Shown here: one piece after another, positions 1-6,537 of the stretch
Layout: each line of letters opens with the position of its first letter
Numbering within the stretch: the stretch's first letter is position 1
NCBI GenBank assembly: GCA_016875645.1
Contig: VGPE01000078.1
Location: 1 to 10,627, forward strand
Direction of reading: 5' to 3'
Length of the DNA: 10,627 nt
Source: Chloroflexota bacterium
GTDB lineage: Bacteria > Chloroflexota > Limnocylindria > Limnocylindrales > CSP1-4
The notes under the pieces: model-generated
Database searches by the model: none
Seen by the model: only the letters and a program-made list of their open reading frames with translations
What the model was told of the DNA's origin: nothing
Translations under genes and position numbers: made by a program

Positions 1-10
1 GGCGCGGCCG

Positions 11-1396
11 GTGCCCGGGGTGGCCGCCCCGCCGACCCGTGGGGCCGCGCTGCGACGCGCCACGGCCCTGGCCGAGGCAGTCGACGCACGGGTCGTCGAG
101 ACGGCGAACGGCACGTACGTCCGGCGCGAGGTCTGGTTGCGCTGGGACCCACTCGACCGCGCGCGGCTCGCCGGGTTGCCGGGGCAGCCGCCCATCAATG
201 CCACGCTCGTGTGCCTCGATACCGAGACGACGGGCCTCGCGACGGCAGCAGGCACGCTCGCGTTCCTGGTCGGCCTCGGCTGGTGGGAGGACGGGCTGCT
301 GCGGGTCGTCCAGCTGCTGCTCCCCGATCACGCGGACGAGCCCGCGCTCCTGGACGCGATCGCCGACGCAGTGCTGCCCGATGCGTGGCTGGTGACTTAC
401 AACGGGCGCGCCTTCGACTGGCCGCTGCTCGTCGCACGGTACCGCCTGGCTCGACGGCAGCCTCCCATGCCGGCCGGGCACCTCGACCTGCTCTGGCATG
501 TCCGCGGCCTGTTCCGGCATCGGCTCGAGGACGCCCGGCTGCGCACGGTCGAACGCGAGCTGCTCGGCCTCGTGCGTGTCGGGGACATCGAGGGCTGGGA
601 GATCCCGGGCCGCTACCTCGGCTACCTGAACAGCGATCGGCCGGACGCGCTGGTCGGCGTGGTCCGCCACAACGAGACGGACGTGGCATCCCTTGCCGGG
701 CTGCTCGGTCACATCGACGTTCGGCTGGCCGATCCCCTCGAGCGGCGGACGGCACCCGCCGGTGATCTCGCCGGGCTGGCGCGCGCGTACCGTCGGGAGC
801 GCAGCGCAGCCGAGGCGCTTGCCTGCTACGACGCCGCGCTCGCCACGATGGCGCCGGGCCGCCAGCCGGCGGTGGGCCCGCCGTACGCTCTTGCCACGCT
901 GACCAATTCGCCCGTCCCGGTGCATGCGCCGCGATTGCTCCCAACGATCGGGTCACCGCGGCCGGTGCCGCGTCCGCTTCCGGCCTGGACGCGCGGCGTG
1001 TTCGGAGCCCGGGTGCCCGCCCGGATCGATGCCCGGGGCGATCGCACTGCCGCGCCCGGCCCCGAACGGCTCCACGCGGAGCGAGCACGCGTGTTGCGCG
1101 GGATGGCTCGACATGCCGAGGCACTTGCCGCGTGGGAAGCCGTGACAACGATGGGGGGTCGGGCCGCAGCGGAGGCCTGGATCGAGATCGCGAAGCTCCA
1201 CGAGCACCGGCTGCACGACCCATCGGCGGCCCTCAACGCGGTCGAGTCCGCCGGGCGGCTTCTGCTGCGGCTCCGGATGCTGGGCCGCCCGGCACCAGGG
1301 CTGGAGGCGGACCTCGCCCGGAGAAGGACGCGCCTGACGCGACGGCAATCAGCGAAACGCGATCAGCCGCTCGCGCAGACGGCGGCGGACGGCTGA
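11..1396 (+). CDS. YprB-like DEDDh exonuclease (ribonuclease H-like) with TPR-like C-terminal tail, possibly 5' partial
   Basis: Predicted 3'-5' exonuclease of the ribonuclease H-like fold, YprB family. The motifs run in order: LDTETTGL with D70 and E72 (Exo I), YNGRAFDWPLL with D136 (Exo II), and HNETDVASL with H220 and D224 (Exo III, DEDDh type). All four acidic metal ligands and the catalytic His are present, so it should be active on nucleic acid; the substrate is not known. From about residue 260 the protein is helical and Ala/Arg-rich, with two stretches (about 260-280 and 355-420) that look like TPR or solenoid helices, as in longer YprB homologues. In many genomes this gene sits beside a DEAD/DEAH helicase, which would lie off the left edge. 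The first in-window start is GTG at 11 and the frame is open to the window edge, so the true start may be upstream. Its last 48 bp overlap the opposing kinase gene. Confidence 0.85.
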   Translation: MPGVAAPPTRGAALRRATALAEAVDARVVETANGTYVRREVWLRWDPLDRARLAGLPGQPPINATLVCLDTETTGLATAAGTLAFLVGLGWWEDGLLRVVQLLLPDHADEPALLDAIADAVLPDAWLVTYNGRAFDWPLLVARYRLARRQPPMPAGHLDLLWHVRGLFRHRLEDARLRTVERELLGLVRVGDIEGWEIPGRYLGYLNSDRPDALVGVVRHNETDVASLAGLLGHIDVRLADPLERRTAPAGDLAGLARAYRRERSAAEALACYDAALATMAPGRQPAVGPPYALATLTNSPVPVHAPRLLPTIGSPRPVPRPLPAWTRGVFGARVPARIDARGDRTAAPGPERLHAERARVLRGMARHAEALAAWEAVTTMGGRAAAEAWIEIAKLHEHRLHDPSAALNAVESAGRLLLRLRMLGRPAPGLEADLARRRTRLTRRQSAKRDQPLAQTAADG

Positions 1397-2314
1397 CGCG
1401 TCCGGAATACCGTTCAGACCCGCGCGCTCCACGGCGAGGCCTGCGACTGTTGCGGCGAAGCGCAGGTCCTGGGGCCCTGGCGTCGCGGCACTTGACACGG
1501 GTCCCGCTCCACCGAGCCCCGCCCCGAGACGGGCCGCGACGAGGGCCGCCAGGAAGACGTCGCCGGCCCCGGTCGGATCACGTGGATCAACGGCCATCGC
1601 GGGATAGCGCCGTGTCGGACGCAGTTCGCCATCCGCCTCGATCAGCACGATCCCACCCGAAGCACCGTGCGTCAGGACCAGGGCCGCGTCAGGCCGCAGG
1701 AGCTGGCCCAGGGCGGGCAGGTCCACGTCGGGCTTGAGATCGTCACGGCTCACCCCGACAAGATCCGCCCGCTGGAGGAGTGCCGATGCCGACGGCGCAC
1801 GGCGCTGCACGACCCCGTTCGGAACCAGTTCCCGGAGCAGACCCTGCCAGCCCAGCGCGACGAACGCGGGTTCCGGCGGCACGGCGGCCCACCGGTCGTC
1901 GAGTTCGCTGGCAACGGGCGCAAGCAGCCAGGCGCCCGTCGCAGCCCACTCCGCGGGACTCGACGCCGGAGGGATCGGGTCTGACGCAGCGAACGCGCGC
2001 TGGACGCGACCATTGGGCGACTCCGTGTTCTCGAACACGGCGCCCCGTTCGAGCGGCACGAGTCTGACGTCGACCCCGTCGATGCGGAGCAGGTCAAGCT
2101 CGGGGGCCCGAGCCGCGTGAGGGTCGGCGCCCAGGACCGCGCCGACGCGAAGCCCCAGGCGCGCGAGCGCCAACGCCCCGAAGGCGACCGCCCCGCCGAG
2201 CCGCCAGCCGCGGCGATCTGTGCGGTCGAGGTCGCGGCATGCGGCACCGACCACCACCACCTGCGGGGTCGTGAGCGCTTGGGCAGCGGCCGGGGTGCTC
2301 TCCGGGCCGGTCAA
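1349..2314 (-). CDS. PfkB-family carbohydrate/nucleoside kinase
   Basis: ATP-dependent kinase of the ribokinase/PfkB superfamily, predicted to phosphorylate a sugar, nucleoside or related alcohol in the cytoplasm; the substrate cannot be read from sequence. An N-terminal strand (VVVVGAACRDLD, about 19-30) leads to a Gly-Gly (about 40-41) where the family binds substrate. PfkB signature 2 is clear near the end: DPTGAGDVFLAAL, with the anion-hole GAGD at about 249-252 and D252 as catalytic base. The length of 321 aa is typical. The start is TTG at 2314: the frame has a stop at 2324-2326, and no ATG or GTG lies before the first conserved strand. No strong ribosome binding site precedes it, and a TATAGG lies 8 nt upstream, so a leaderless or near-leaderless transcript is possible. 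It diverges from the acidic protein gene and converges on the exonuclease. Confidence is high for family and low for substrate. Confidence 0.88.
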   Translation of the reverse strand: MTGPESTPAAAQALTTPQVVVVGAACRDLDRTDRRGWRLGGAVAFGALALARLGLRVGAVLGADPHAARAPELDLLRIDGVDVRLVPLERGAVFENTESPNGRVQRAFAASDPIPPASSPAEWAATGAWLLAPVASELDDRWAAVPPEPAFVALGWQGLLRELVPNGVVQRRAPSASALLQRADLVGVSRDDLKPDVDLPALGQLLRPDAALVLTHGASGGIVLIEADGELRPTRRYPAMAVDPRDPTGAGDVFLAALVAARLGAGLGGAGPVSSAATPGPQDLRFAATVAGLAVERAGLNGIPDASAVRRRLRERLIAFR

Positions 2315-2322
2315 CGGCCCGA

Positions 2323-2328
2323 CCTATA
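2323..2328 (-). promoter_or_regulatory. Candidate -10 element for the PfkB kinase gene
   Basis: On the minus strand the hexamer TATAGG ends 8 nt before the TTG start of the kinase. A transcript from it would begin at or within a base or two of the start codon, which fits leaderless expression and the lack of a clear Shine-Dalgarno sequence. It overlaps the plus-strand TATACT almost completely. No -35 box is evident. The evidence is only a short motif in a suitable place. Confidence 0.25.
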
Positions 2329-2330
2329 CT
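2325..2330 (+). promoter_or_regulatory. Candidate -10 element for the acidic-protein gene
   Basis: TATACT matches the sigma-70 -10 consensus at five of six positions, in an otherwise GC-rich 70-bp gap between divergent genes. It lies 55 nt before the GTG start of the downstream gene, which would give a leader of about 50 nt containing the AAGGA ribosome binding site. No convincing -35 box is visible at the usual spacing. The opposite strand of the same bases reads AGTATAGG and could serve the divergent kinase gene. Confidence 0.4.
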
Positions 2331-2373
2331 CGCGGTCCCCGATCTGCCGGCGCGTGCGCCGCGCACCCTCGAC

Positions 2374-2378
2374 AAGGA
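2374..2378 (+). promoter_or_regulatory. Ribosome binding site AAGGA deciding the GTG start at 2386
   Basis: AAGGA lies 7 nt before the GTG at 2386, a canonical Shine-Dalgarno position. It supports GTG as the initiator of the acidic protein. Confidence 0.6.
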
Positions 2379-2385
2379 TCGTGCC

Positions 2386-2781
2386 GTGCACTTCTACGAA
2401 CTCCATGAAGGCGACAACGACGTCTTCGTCGACATCCTGCTCGCTCGCGAGATCGAGATGGAGCCCGAGGATTTCTTCGAGCTCGTCCAGCAGATCCGGC
2501 GTCGAGTGATCGCGACCTATGAGCACGATACGCTGATCGAGGCGATCGCCGACGAACTCGAACGGGAGCATGACTTCATCACGGTGAGCGACGACCGGTT
2601 GACAGCAGCGGTGAACGTCTCCCGCGTCGAGGACGACAACTTCCTCGCCGACCTGGAGGGGGAAGCCGAGGACGGTGACGAGGACGACGAGGACGACGGC
2701 GATCTCGATGCTGACCTGCGGGGTCATGTGCGCAGCCTCTACGTCGAGTTGGAGCGCAACCCAGACCTGCCCACGCACTGA
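2386..2781 (+). CDS. Small acidic protein of unknown function
   Basis: A 131-residue protein that I do not recognise as a named family. The first ~87 residues look like a compact folded domain: MHFYELHEGDNDVFVDILL at the start, a predicted amphipathic helix with EDFFELVQQIRRRV (about 28-41), a second helix with IEAIADELEREHDF (about 51-64), and a strand-like segment TAAVNVSRVED. Residues about 89-110 are an almost uninterrupted Asp/Glu linker, followed by a short helix (about 112-124). There is no signal peptide, membrane segment, Cys pair or catalytic motif. GTG at 2386 is chosen because AAGGA sits 7 nt upstream and a TATACT box lies ahead. The codon pattern matches the neighbouring genes and the sequence is not low-complexity outside the acidic run, so it is very probably a real gene. 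The acidic tail could bind a basic partner or metal ions, but that is speculation. It stands alone between the divergent kinase and the repeat region. Confidence 0.8.
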   Translation: MHFYELHEGDNDVFVDILLAREIEMEPEDFFELVQQIRRRVIATYEHDTLIEAIADELEREHDFITVSDDRLTAAVNVSRVEDDNFLADLEGEAEDGDEDDEDDGDLDADLRGHVRSLYVELERNPDLPTH

Positions 2782-2805
2782 TCGGTCGGCTCGCCAGCCG
2801 GGTGT

Positions 2806-2843
2806 CGCAGGGTGTCGCCTGCGATGCCCCTCGGCGCATCGCG
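2806..2843. repeat. 38-bp intergenic repeat, copy 1 (REP-like, two alternative hairpins)
   Basis: Identical over 38 bp to the copy at 2907-2944. It contains two overlapping inverted repeats. CGCAGG/CCTGCG has a 6-nt loop (2806-2823) and GCGATGC/GCATCGC has an 8-nt loop (2821-2842). They share bases 2821-2823, so only one hairpin can form fully at a time. The position just after a stop codon and between convergent genes is typical of REP-type elements. It could also act as an intrinsic-like or bidirectional terminator, though no T-run follows. Confidence 0.7.
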
Positions 2844-2844
2844 C

Positions 2845-2896
2845 AGTCCGCCGGCGCGGTTCGCCGGCTGCGGTTCGCCGGCTGCGGTTCGCCGGC
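2845..2896. repeat. 14-bp tandem repeat array (unit GGTTCGCCGGCTGC)
   Basis: Two perfect 14-bp units (2858-2871 and 2872-2885) are followed by an 11-bp partial unit (2886-2896). A diverged, one-base-shorter unit precedes them (about 2845-2857). A further degenerate relative (GGCTCGCCAGCCGG, starting at 2788) lies before the first 38-bp repeat. The unit holds the self-complementary core GCCGGC. The period is not a multiple of three, so it is not coding. Confidence 0.7.
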
Positions 2897-2906
2897 CACG
2901 GAGCCG

Positions 2907-2944
2907 CGCAGGGTGTCGCCTGCGATGCCCCTCGGCGCATCGCG
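2907..2944. repeat. 38-bp intergenic repeat, copy 2
   Basis: Perfect copy of 2806-2843, starting 101 bp downstream of it and in the same orientation. It carries the same pair of mutually exclusive hairpins, with the GCGATGC/GCATCGC stem at 2922-2943. Perfect identity between copies in a non-coding gap points to recent duplication or to selection on the element. Confidence 0.7.
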
Positions 2945-3076
2945 GGGGATGAGCGCGGGGGCCCGACGACGCAAGATGCACTGACGGGCATCGCTGATGA
3001 TCGATGGTGCTCGCCGCCGACTGACCCGGCGGGTCCGCTGGACAGCAGCCTCGCCGCGGTCGAGGGCCCGCGACGC

Positions 3077-4180
3077 CTACTTGCTGAAGAGGATCTCCAT
3101 GACATCGCCGTCGCGGACCCGGTACGTCTTGCCCTCCGACCGCAACCGGCCGTGCTTGCGCGCCTCGGCCATGGACCCGAAGCGCAGCAGATCCTCGTAG
3201 GACACGACCTCTGCACGGATGAACCCCCGGGCAAGGTCTGAATGGATGGCGCCGGCGGCATCGACCGCGGTCGAGTCGCCGCGGATCGGCCAGGCGCGAA
3301 CCTCGTCGGGCCCCGCCGTCAGGAAACTGATGAGACCGAGCAGCCGGTAGGAGAGCTCGATCACGCGGTCCAGGCTCGATTCGGCGATGCCCAGCTCAGC
3401 CATGAAGACCGCGGCCTCGGCCGGATCGAGTTCGCCCAACTCCATCTCGATCTGGGCTGACAGCGCATCCACGAGCGCGTGGCTGTGGGCGTAACGCTCG
3501 GCGATCTCTGCGGCAAGGCGCGGTGCGGCAGGAAGGTCGGACTCGCCCACGTTGAGCAGCACCAGGACGGGCTTCTGGGTCAGGAACCGAAAGCCCCGGA
3601 TCGCCTTCTCCTCGTCATGGTCGAGCGGCACGTCGCGGATCGGCCGCCCCGCCACCAGCGCCTCGTGCAGGCGGGCCAGCACGACCTCTTCGCGCTCGTT
3701 GGCCTCGCGTTCGGCGGGTGTCCCGTGGCGGCCCGTGGCGCGCAGACGCTCGAGTCGGCGCTCGGTCATGGCGAGGTCCGCGAACACGAACTCGAGGTCG
3801 AGCCGCTCGAGGTCGCGCCACGGATCCACGGAGCCCTCCGGGTGGGGCACGGCCGGGTTCTCGAACGACCGGACCACGTGCAGCAGCGCATCGGAATCCC
3901 GCAACCGTGCGAGGTGCTCGGCCGGCAGCTCCTCGGCGCCGACGTGGCCCTCGGTCGATGCGGGCGGAGCCGGGAGATCAACGTACGTGACGTCGGCGTG
4001 GACGACCTTCCTGGGCTTGAAGATCTCGGCGAGCCGGTCCAGTCGCTCGTCGGGCACCTTCACGACCCCAACGTTGAGCTGCATTGCGCCGTAGCCGCCG
4101 GTCTCGGCATGGCCACGGGAGAGCGTGTTGAACACGGTGGTCCTGCCCGACCGGGCAAGGCCGATGATGGCGATCTGCAT
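3077..4180 (-). CDS. ychF: YchF-like (Obg-family) NTPase with TGS domain and degenerate P-loop
   Basis: Homologue of YchF/OLA1, a ribosome-associated P-loop NTPase of the Obg group that prefers ATP. The start is ATG at 4180, where AGGAG lies 8 nt upstream and the protein begins directly with strand MQIAIIGL; the frame extends 11 codons further but without support. Family marks are NVGVVKVPDERLDRLAEIFKP (about 36-56), HVVRSFE (about 101-107), NVGE in place of the GTPase NKxD (210-213), and a C-terminal DUF933/TGS domain (about 280-367, ending with VRDGDVMEILFSK). The length of 367 aa is normal. The active site is unusual. The Walker A reads GLARSGRTT, with Arg13 where Lys is expected, and the G3 motif reads DLPA (68-71) where YchF proteins have D-x-A-G. 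The fold is therefore certain, but nucleotide hydrolysis may be weak or lost. It is the last gene of the leftward block, 95 nt after the dehydrogenase gene. Confidence 0.87.
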   Translation of the reverse strand: MQIAIIGLARSGRTTVFNTLSRGHAETGGYGAMQLNVGVVKVPDERLDRLAEIFKPRKVVHADVTYVDLPAPPASTEGHVGAEELPAEHLARLRDSDALLHVVRSFENPAVPHPEGSVDPWRDLERLDLEFVFADLAMTERRLERLRATGRHGTPAEREANEREEVVLARLHEALVAGRPIRDVPLDHDEEKAIRGFRFLTQKPVLVLLNVGESDLPAAPRLAAEIAERYAHSHALVDALSAQIEMELGELDPAEAAVFMAELGIAESSLDRVIELSYRLLGLISFLTAGPDEVRAWPIRGDSTAVDAAGAIHSDLARGFIRAEVVSYEDLLRFGSMAEARKHGRLRSEGKTYRVRDGDVMEILFSK

Positions 4181-4188
4181 ACGCTTGG

Positions 4189-4193
4189 CTCCT
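4189..4193 (-). promoter_or_regulatory. Ribosome binding site AGGAG deciding the ychF-like start
   Basis: AGGAG on the minus strand lies 8 nt before the ATG at 4180. It selects that codon over the upstream in-frame start at 4213, which would add 11 non-conserved residues before the first strand of the P-loop domain. Confidence 0.7.
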
Positions 4194-4275
4194 GGGCGAT
4201 CGGCGCCGGGCACGACGGCGGGGGCGCCACCCTGACGTGATCAGCGGGGACTCGGGGAAACGCGTCCGGAGGCAC

Positions 4276-5301
4276 TCAGTAACCGGCGGCCGGGTCCACC
4301 AGGTTGCGCAGGGGCTGACCGGCGGCGTACCGCCGGAGGTTCTCGCAGAACAGCTCGATCGTGCGGTCGAGGACCCGGCCGCTGGACCACGCGGTGTGAG
4401 GGGTCACGATGACGTTCGGCAGATCGTAGAACGGCGAGTCGGACCCCAGTGGTTCTTCGCGGAAGGTGTCAAGGATCGCCCCGCCGATCTTGCCCTCGCG
4501 CAGCGCGCGGAGCAGCGCTCGTTCGTCCACGAGCCCGCCGCGGGCGACGTTGATCAGCCATGCGCCGGGCTTCATCAGCGCCAGCGCGCTGCTGTCGATC
4601 AGGTTCTGAGTTGCCGGCGTCAGGGGCGCCGCGAGCACGACGAAGTCCGCACTCTGGAGCAGGTCCGGGAGTGCTTCCGGTCCGCCGAGCAGCTCGACTG
4701 ACCCGTCCGCCGACGTGGTGCCACGGTCGCCATGCCGCCGGGTCGCGACGACGCGGGCACCGAACGCCGAAGCGAGGCGGGCGACCGTCCGCCCGAGACT
4801 GCCGTAGCCCACGAGGCCGACCGTCACATCGTGCATCTCGACGGCCTCGAGGGGCTGCCACGTCCGCTCGCGCTGGAGCTCGAGGAGTTGCGGCAGCCGG
4901 CGCGTCACCGCGAGGACCATGGTCATCACGTACTCGGCGATGGGCTCGCTGAAGACATCGCGCGCGTTGGTGATCGTGATGTCGCGGGCTCGTGCCGTCG
5001 GGGTCAGCATCCGCTCCACACCGGCCGAGGCCGAGTGCACCCACGCCAATCGTGGCGCGTGCGCCAGCAGCCGGTCGAACGCGTCCGCGGTCAGCCAGCC
5101 GCGCAGGAGCACTTCGACATCGTCGACGGGTTCGTCGGAGAGCCCCTCCCGCGAGAGCATCACGAGGCGCGCGCCGGGTGCCGCTGCCGCGATTCGCTCG
5201 AGGTCGGCAGACCGGTAGCGGGCCGAAAGGATCGGCGTGAGCGCGATCGCCGCGGGAACTCCGGCGAGCCGGCCGCGAGCCGGCGCCTTCTTCTGGCTCA
5301 T
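4276..5301 (-). CDS. D-2-hydroxyacid dehydrogenase (NAD(P)-dependent)
   Basis: Oxidoreductase interconverting a 2-oxoacid and a D-2-hydroxyacid in the cytoplasm. The Rossmann nucleotide domain holds GYGSLG (165-170). The catalytic triad is in its canonical order: R254 in NVARGGLVDE, E283 in FREEPL and H302 in TPHTAW. The end of the second Rossmann strand reads VVATRRH (about 184-190), with Arg-Arg and no acidic residue, which suggests NADP(H) over NAD(H), as in glyoxylate/hydroxypyruvate reductases. HSASAGVERM (about 89-98) belongs to the substrate domain. The length of 341 aa is normal. The ATG at 5301 overlaps the stop of the zincin gene in an ATGA arrangement, so translation is probably coupled. 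The exact substrate (glyoxylate, hydroxypyruvate, phosphoglycerate or other) cannot be fixed; SerA is unlikely because there is no ACT domain. Confidence 0.88.
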   Translation of the reverse strand: MSQKKAPARGRLAGVPAAIALTPILSARYRSADLERIAAAAPGARLVMLSREGLSDEPVDDVEVLLRGWLTADAFDRLLAHAPRLAWVHSASAGVERMLTPTARARDITITNARDVFSEPIAEYVMTMVLAVTRRLPQLLELQRERTWQPLEAVEMHDVTVGLVGYGSLGRTVARLASAFGARVVATRRHGDRGTTSADGSVELLGGPEALPDLLQSADFVVLAAPLTPATQNLIDSSALALMKPGAWLINVARGGLVDERALLRALREGKIGGAILDTFREEPLGSDSPFYDLPNVIVTPHTAWSSGRVLDRTIELFCENLRRYAAGQPLRNLVDPAAGY

Positions 5302-6512
5302 CCCCCGTGTGCAACCCCGACCGGGTACGCGGTCGCGCCCATGACTCGCGCCACCCAGCGCTCGGGCTCGGTCAGCTCAGCCTCGGTCGGCAGCGTCTCG
5401 GGTCCGTCCCAGAGCCGGCGCAGCGCAGACGGCCCTGCCAGGCGGGCAATGCCCGACACGAAGCGCTCGCCGCGACGGTATTGCTCCATCTTGAGGTCGA
5501 GGCCGGTCAGCCGCATGATCGCCCGCTCCACCGCACTGCGCCGCTCTCGGCGCTCGTGGAATCGGGCGCTGATGCGCTCGACATCGGGGACCAGATCCCG
5601 ACCCACGTGGTCCATCACGTAGTCGCTGAAGCCCTCGAGCAGGCTCATGACCACCTGCGTCTCACGGAACAGGGTCCGCTGCTCGACGTTCATGAGCCGC
5701 TCCATCCAGTGCTGGCTGGAGCCGTCGCCCGCCCCACGGAGGCTCTGGCCCAGGCGCCGGAGCACGTCCCGTCCCAGTGTGGAGGCGTCGCGCGAGAACG
5801 CCGAGAGCTGCCGCTCAAGGCGTGAGGCGAGGTATGGCCGCAACCACGGGTGCGCCTCGAACTCATAGGCGTGGGTGGTCTCGTGGAGGGCGATCCATGT
5901 GCGGAACGAGTCGAGCGGCAGGTCGAGCGTCTTCGCGGTCTGGCGGATGTTCTCCTCGACGAAGAGCAGGCGCCCCGGGGTTGACTCGGCGGAGAGCAGC
6001 GCGAGGTCGTACTGGCCGAGAACCCGCTGACCCATGAAGCCCAGCATCAGTCCGATCTGGCGTGTCGTGACGTAGCGGTTCGCCAGCGCCATCGCCGCGG
6101 GCCCGAGACCGCCGACGGGCGGCACGATCTGATCGAGCAGGTCCTGCTCCAGGCGGCCGATCAGCGATGCGAAGGTGGCAATGTTGGAGTCGACCCATGT
6201 CGCGCGGTCGACGACGCCCGAGCGCTCGACAACGCCGGGCAGCGGGGCGCCGAGCGCCTCGGCCAGCGCGGGCACGACTCGGGCCATCGCCTGTCCGTAG
6301 GCGGGTTCCGTTTCGCGCAGCGCGGCCTCGCTCAGCGCTCCCGGCGCACGCCGGAGCCGCGACGATGCCACCGCCGCCGCCTGGTCCCAGTTGACAAGGC
6401 CGCGCCGCGCGGATCGCTCGGCCCGTCTGCCGAGGACGGTCGCCGCGACACCCAGGGCCGATCCGACAAGGAAGCCGACCTGCCAGGTCCGATCGCCGCG
6501 ACGGTTGTTCAC
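5298..6512 (-). CDS. Membrane-anchored zinc-dependent metalloprotease-like protein, F420-associated (DUF2342) family
   Basis: Zincin-like protein of the family annotated as coenzyme F420 biosynthesis-associated or DUF2342, found mainly in Actinobacteria and Chloroflexota; its substrate is not known. HETTH (210-214) is the zinc-binding HExxH motif. E293 in LLEGFSDYVMDHVG is the probable third ligand, and Asp297 and Tyr298 of the same conserved stretch follow. A hydrophobic segment at about residues 10-28 (VGFLVGSALGVAATVLG), between basic residues, is a likely N-terminal membrane anchor. The length of 404 aa fits the family. The start is GTG at 6512, the only possible initiator after the in-frame stop near 6531; GGAG lies 12 nt upstream, slightly distant. 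It begins 25 nt after murI and overlaps the dehydrogenase start by 4 bp, so it is probably co-transcribed with both. No F420 biosynthesis gene is in the window, so the family name should not be read as a function. Confidence 0.82.
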   Translation of the reverse strand: MNNRRGDRTWQVGFLVGSALGVAATVLGRRAERSARRGLVNWDQAAAVASSRLRRAPGALSEAALRETEPAYGQAMARVVPALAEALGAPLPGVVERSGVVDRATWVDSNIATFASLIGRLEQDLLDQIVPPVGGLGPAAMALANRYVTTRQIGLMLGFMGQRVLGQYDLALLSAESTPGRLLFVEENIRQTAKTLDLPLDSFRTWIALHETTHAYEFEAHPWLRPYLASRLERQLSAFSRDASTLGRDVLRRLGQSLRGAGDGSSQHWMERLMNVEQRTLFRETQVVMSLLEGFSDYVMDHVGRDLVPDVERISARFHERRERRSAVERAIMRLTGLDLKMEQYRRGERFVSGIARLAGPSALRRLWDGPETLPTEAELTEPERWVARVMGATAYPVGVAHGG

Positions 6513-6537
6513 GTCGAATGCACGCTCCAGTCAGCGC

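Larger units (their letters stand above)
2782..3076. other. Repeat-rich convergent intergenic region
   Basis: A 295-bp gap between the stops of the acidic-protein gene and the ychF-like gene, which read toward each other. It holds two copies of a 38-bp direct repeat with hairpins and a 14-bp tandem array between them (listed separately). The remaining part (about 2945-3076) has only weak short inverted repeats, such as GACCC/GGGTC at 3023-3035 with a 3-nt loop. No T-tract terminator is seen. Short open frames crossing the region are not credible genes, because the repeat periods (14 and 101 bp) are not multiples of three. Confidence 0.7.

Noticed and set aside
195..1223. 342-codon minus-strand open frame antisense to the exonuclease gene
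   Set aside because: Arg/Pro/Ala-rich composition without motifs. The opposite strand has intact DEDDh motifs, and long antisense frames are expected at this GC content.
2858..2896. 14-bp tandem units as a possible CRISPR or iteron array
   Set aside because: The units abut without spacers and are too short for CRISPR. There is no cas gene, replication initiator or AT-rich origin region nearby.
2311..3261. 316-codon minus-strand frame covering the acidic gene and the repeat region
   Set aside because: It runs through the 14-bp tandem repeats and 38-bp repeats, whose periods are not multiples of three, and is antisense to the acidic protein gene, which has its own ribosome binding site.
4202..4228. 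Two GGCGCC sites upstream of the ychF-like gene as a hairpin attenuator
   Set aside because: GGCGCC is self-complementary and common in such DNA. The loop is 15 nt, with no leader peptide or T-run.
3479..4240. 253-codon plus-strand frame opposite the ychF-like gene
   Set aside because: Antisense shadow of a gene with clear family motifs; no start signal or recognisable domain.
4732..5622. 296-codon plus-strand frame opposite the dehydrogenase and zincin genes
   Set aside because: Spans two well-supported genes on the other strand and has no motif of its own.
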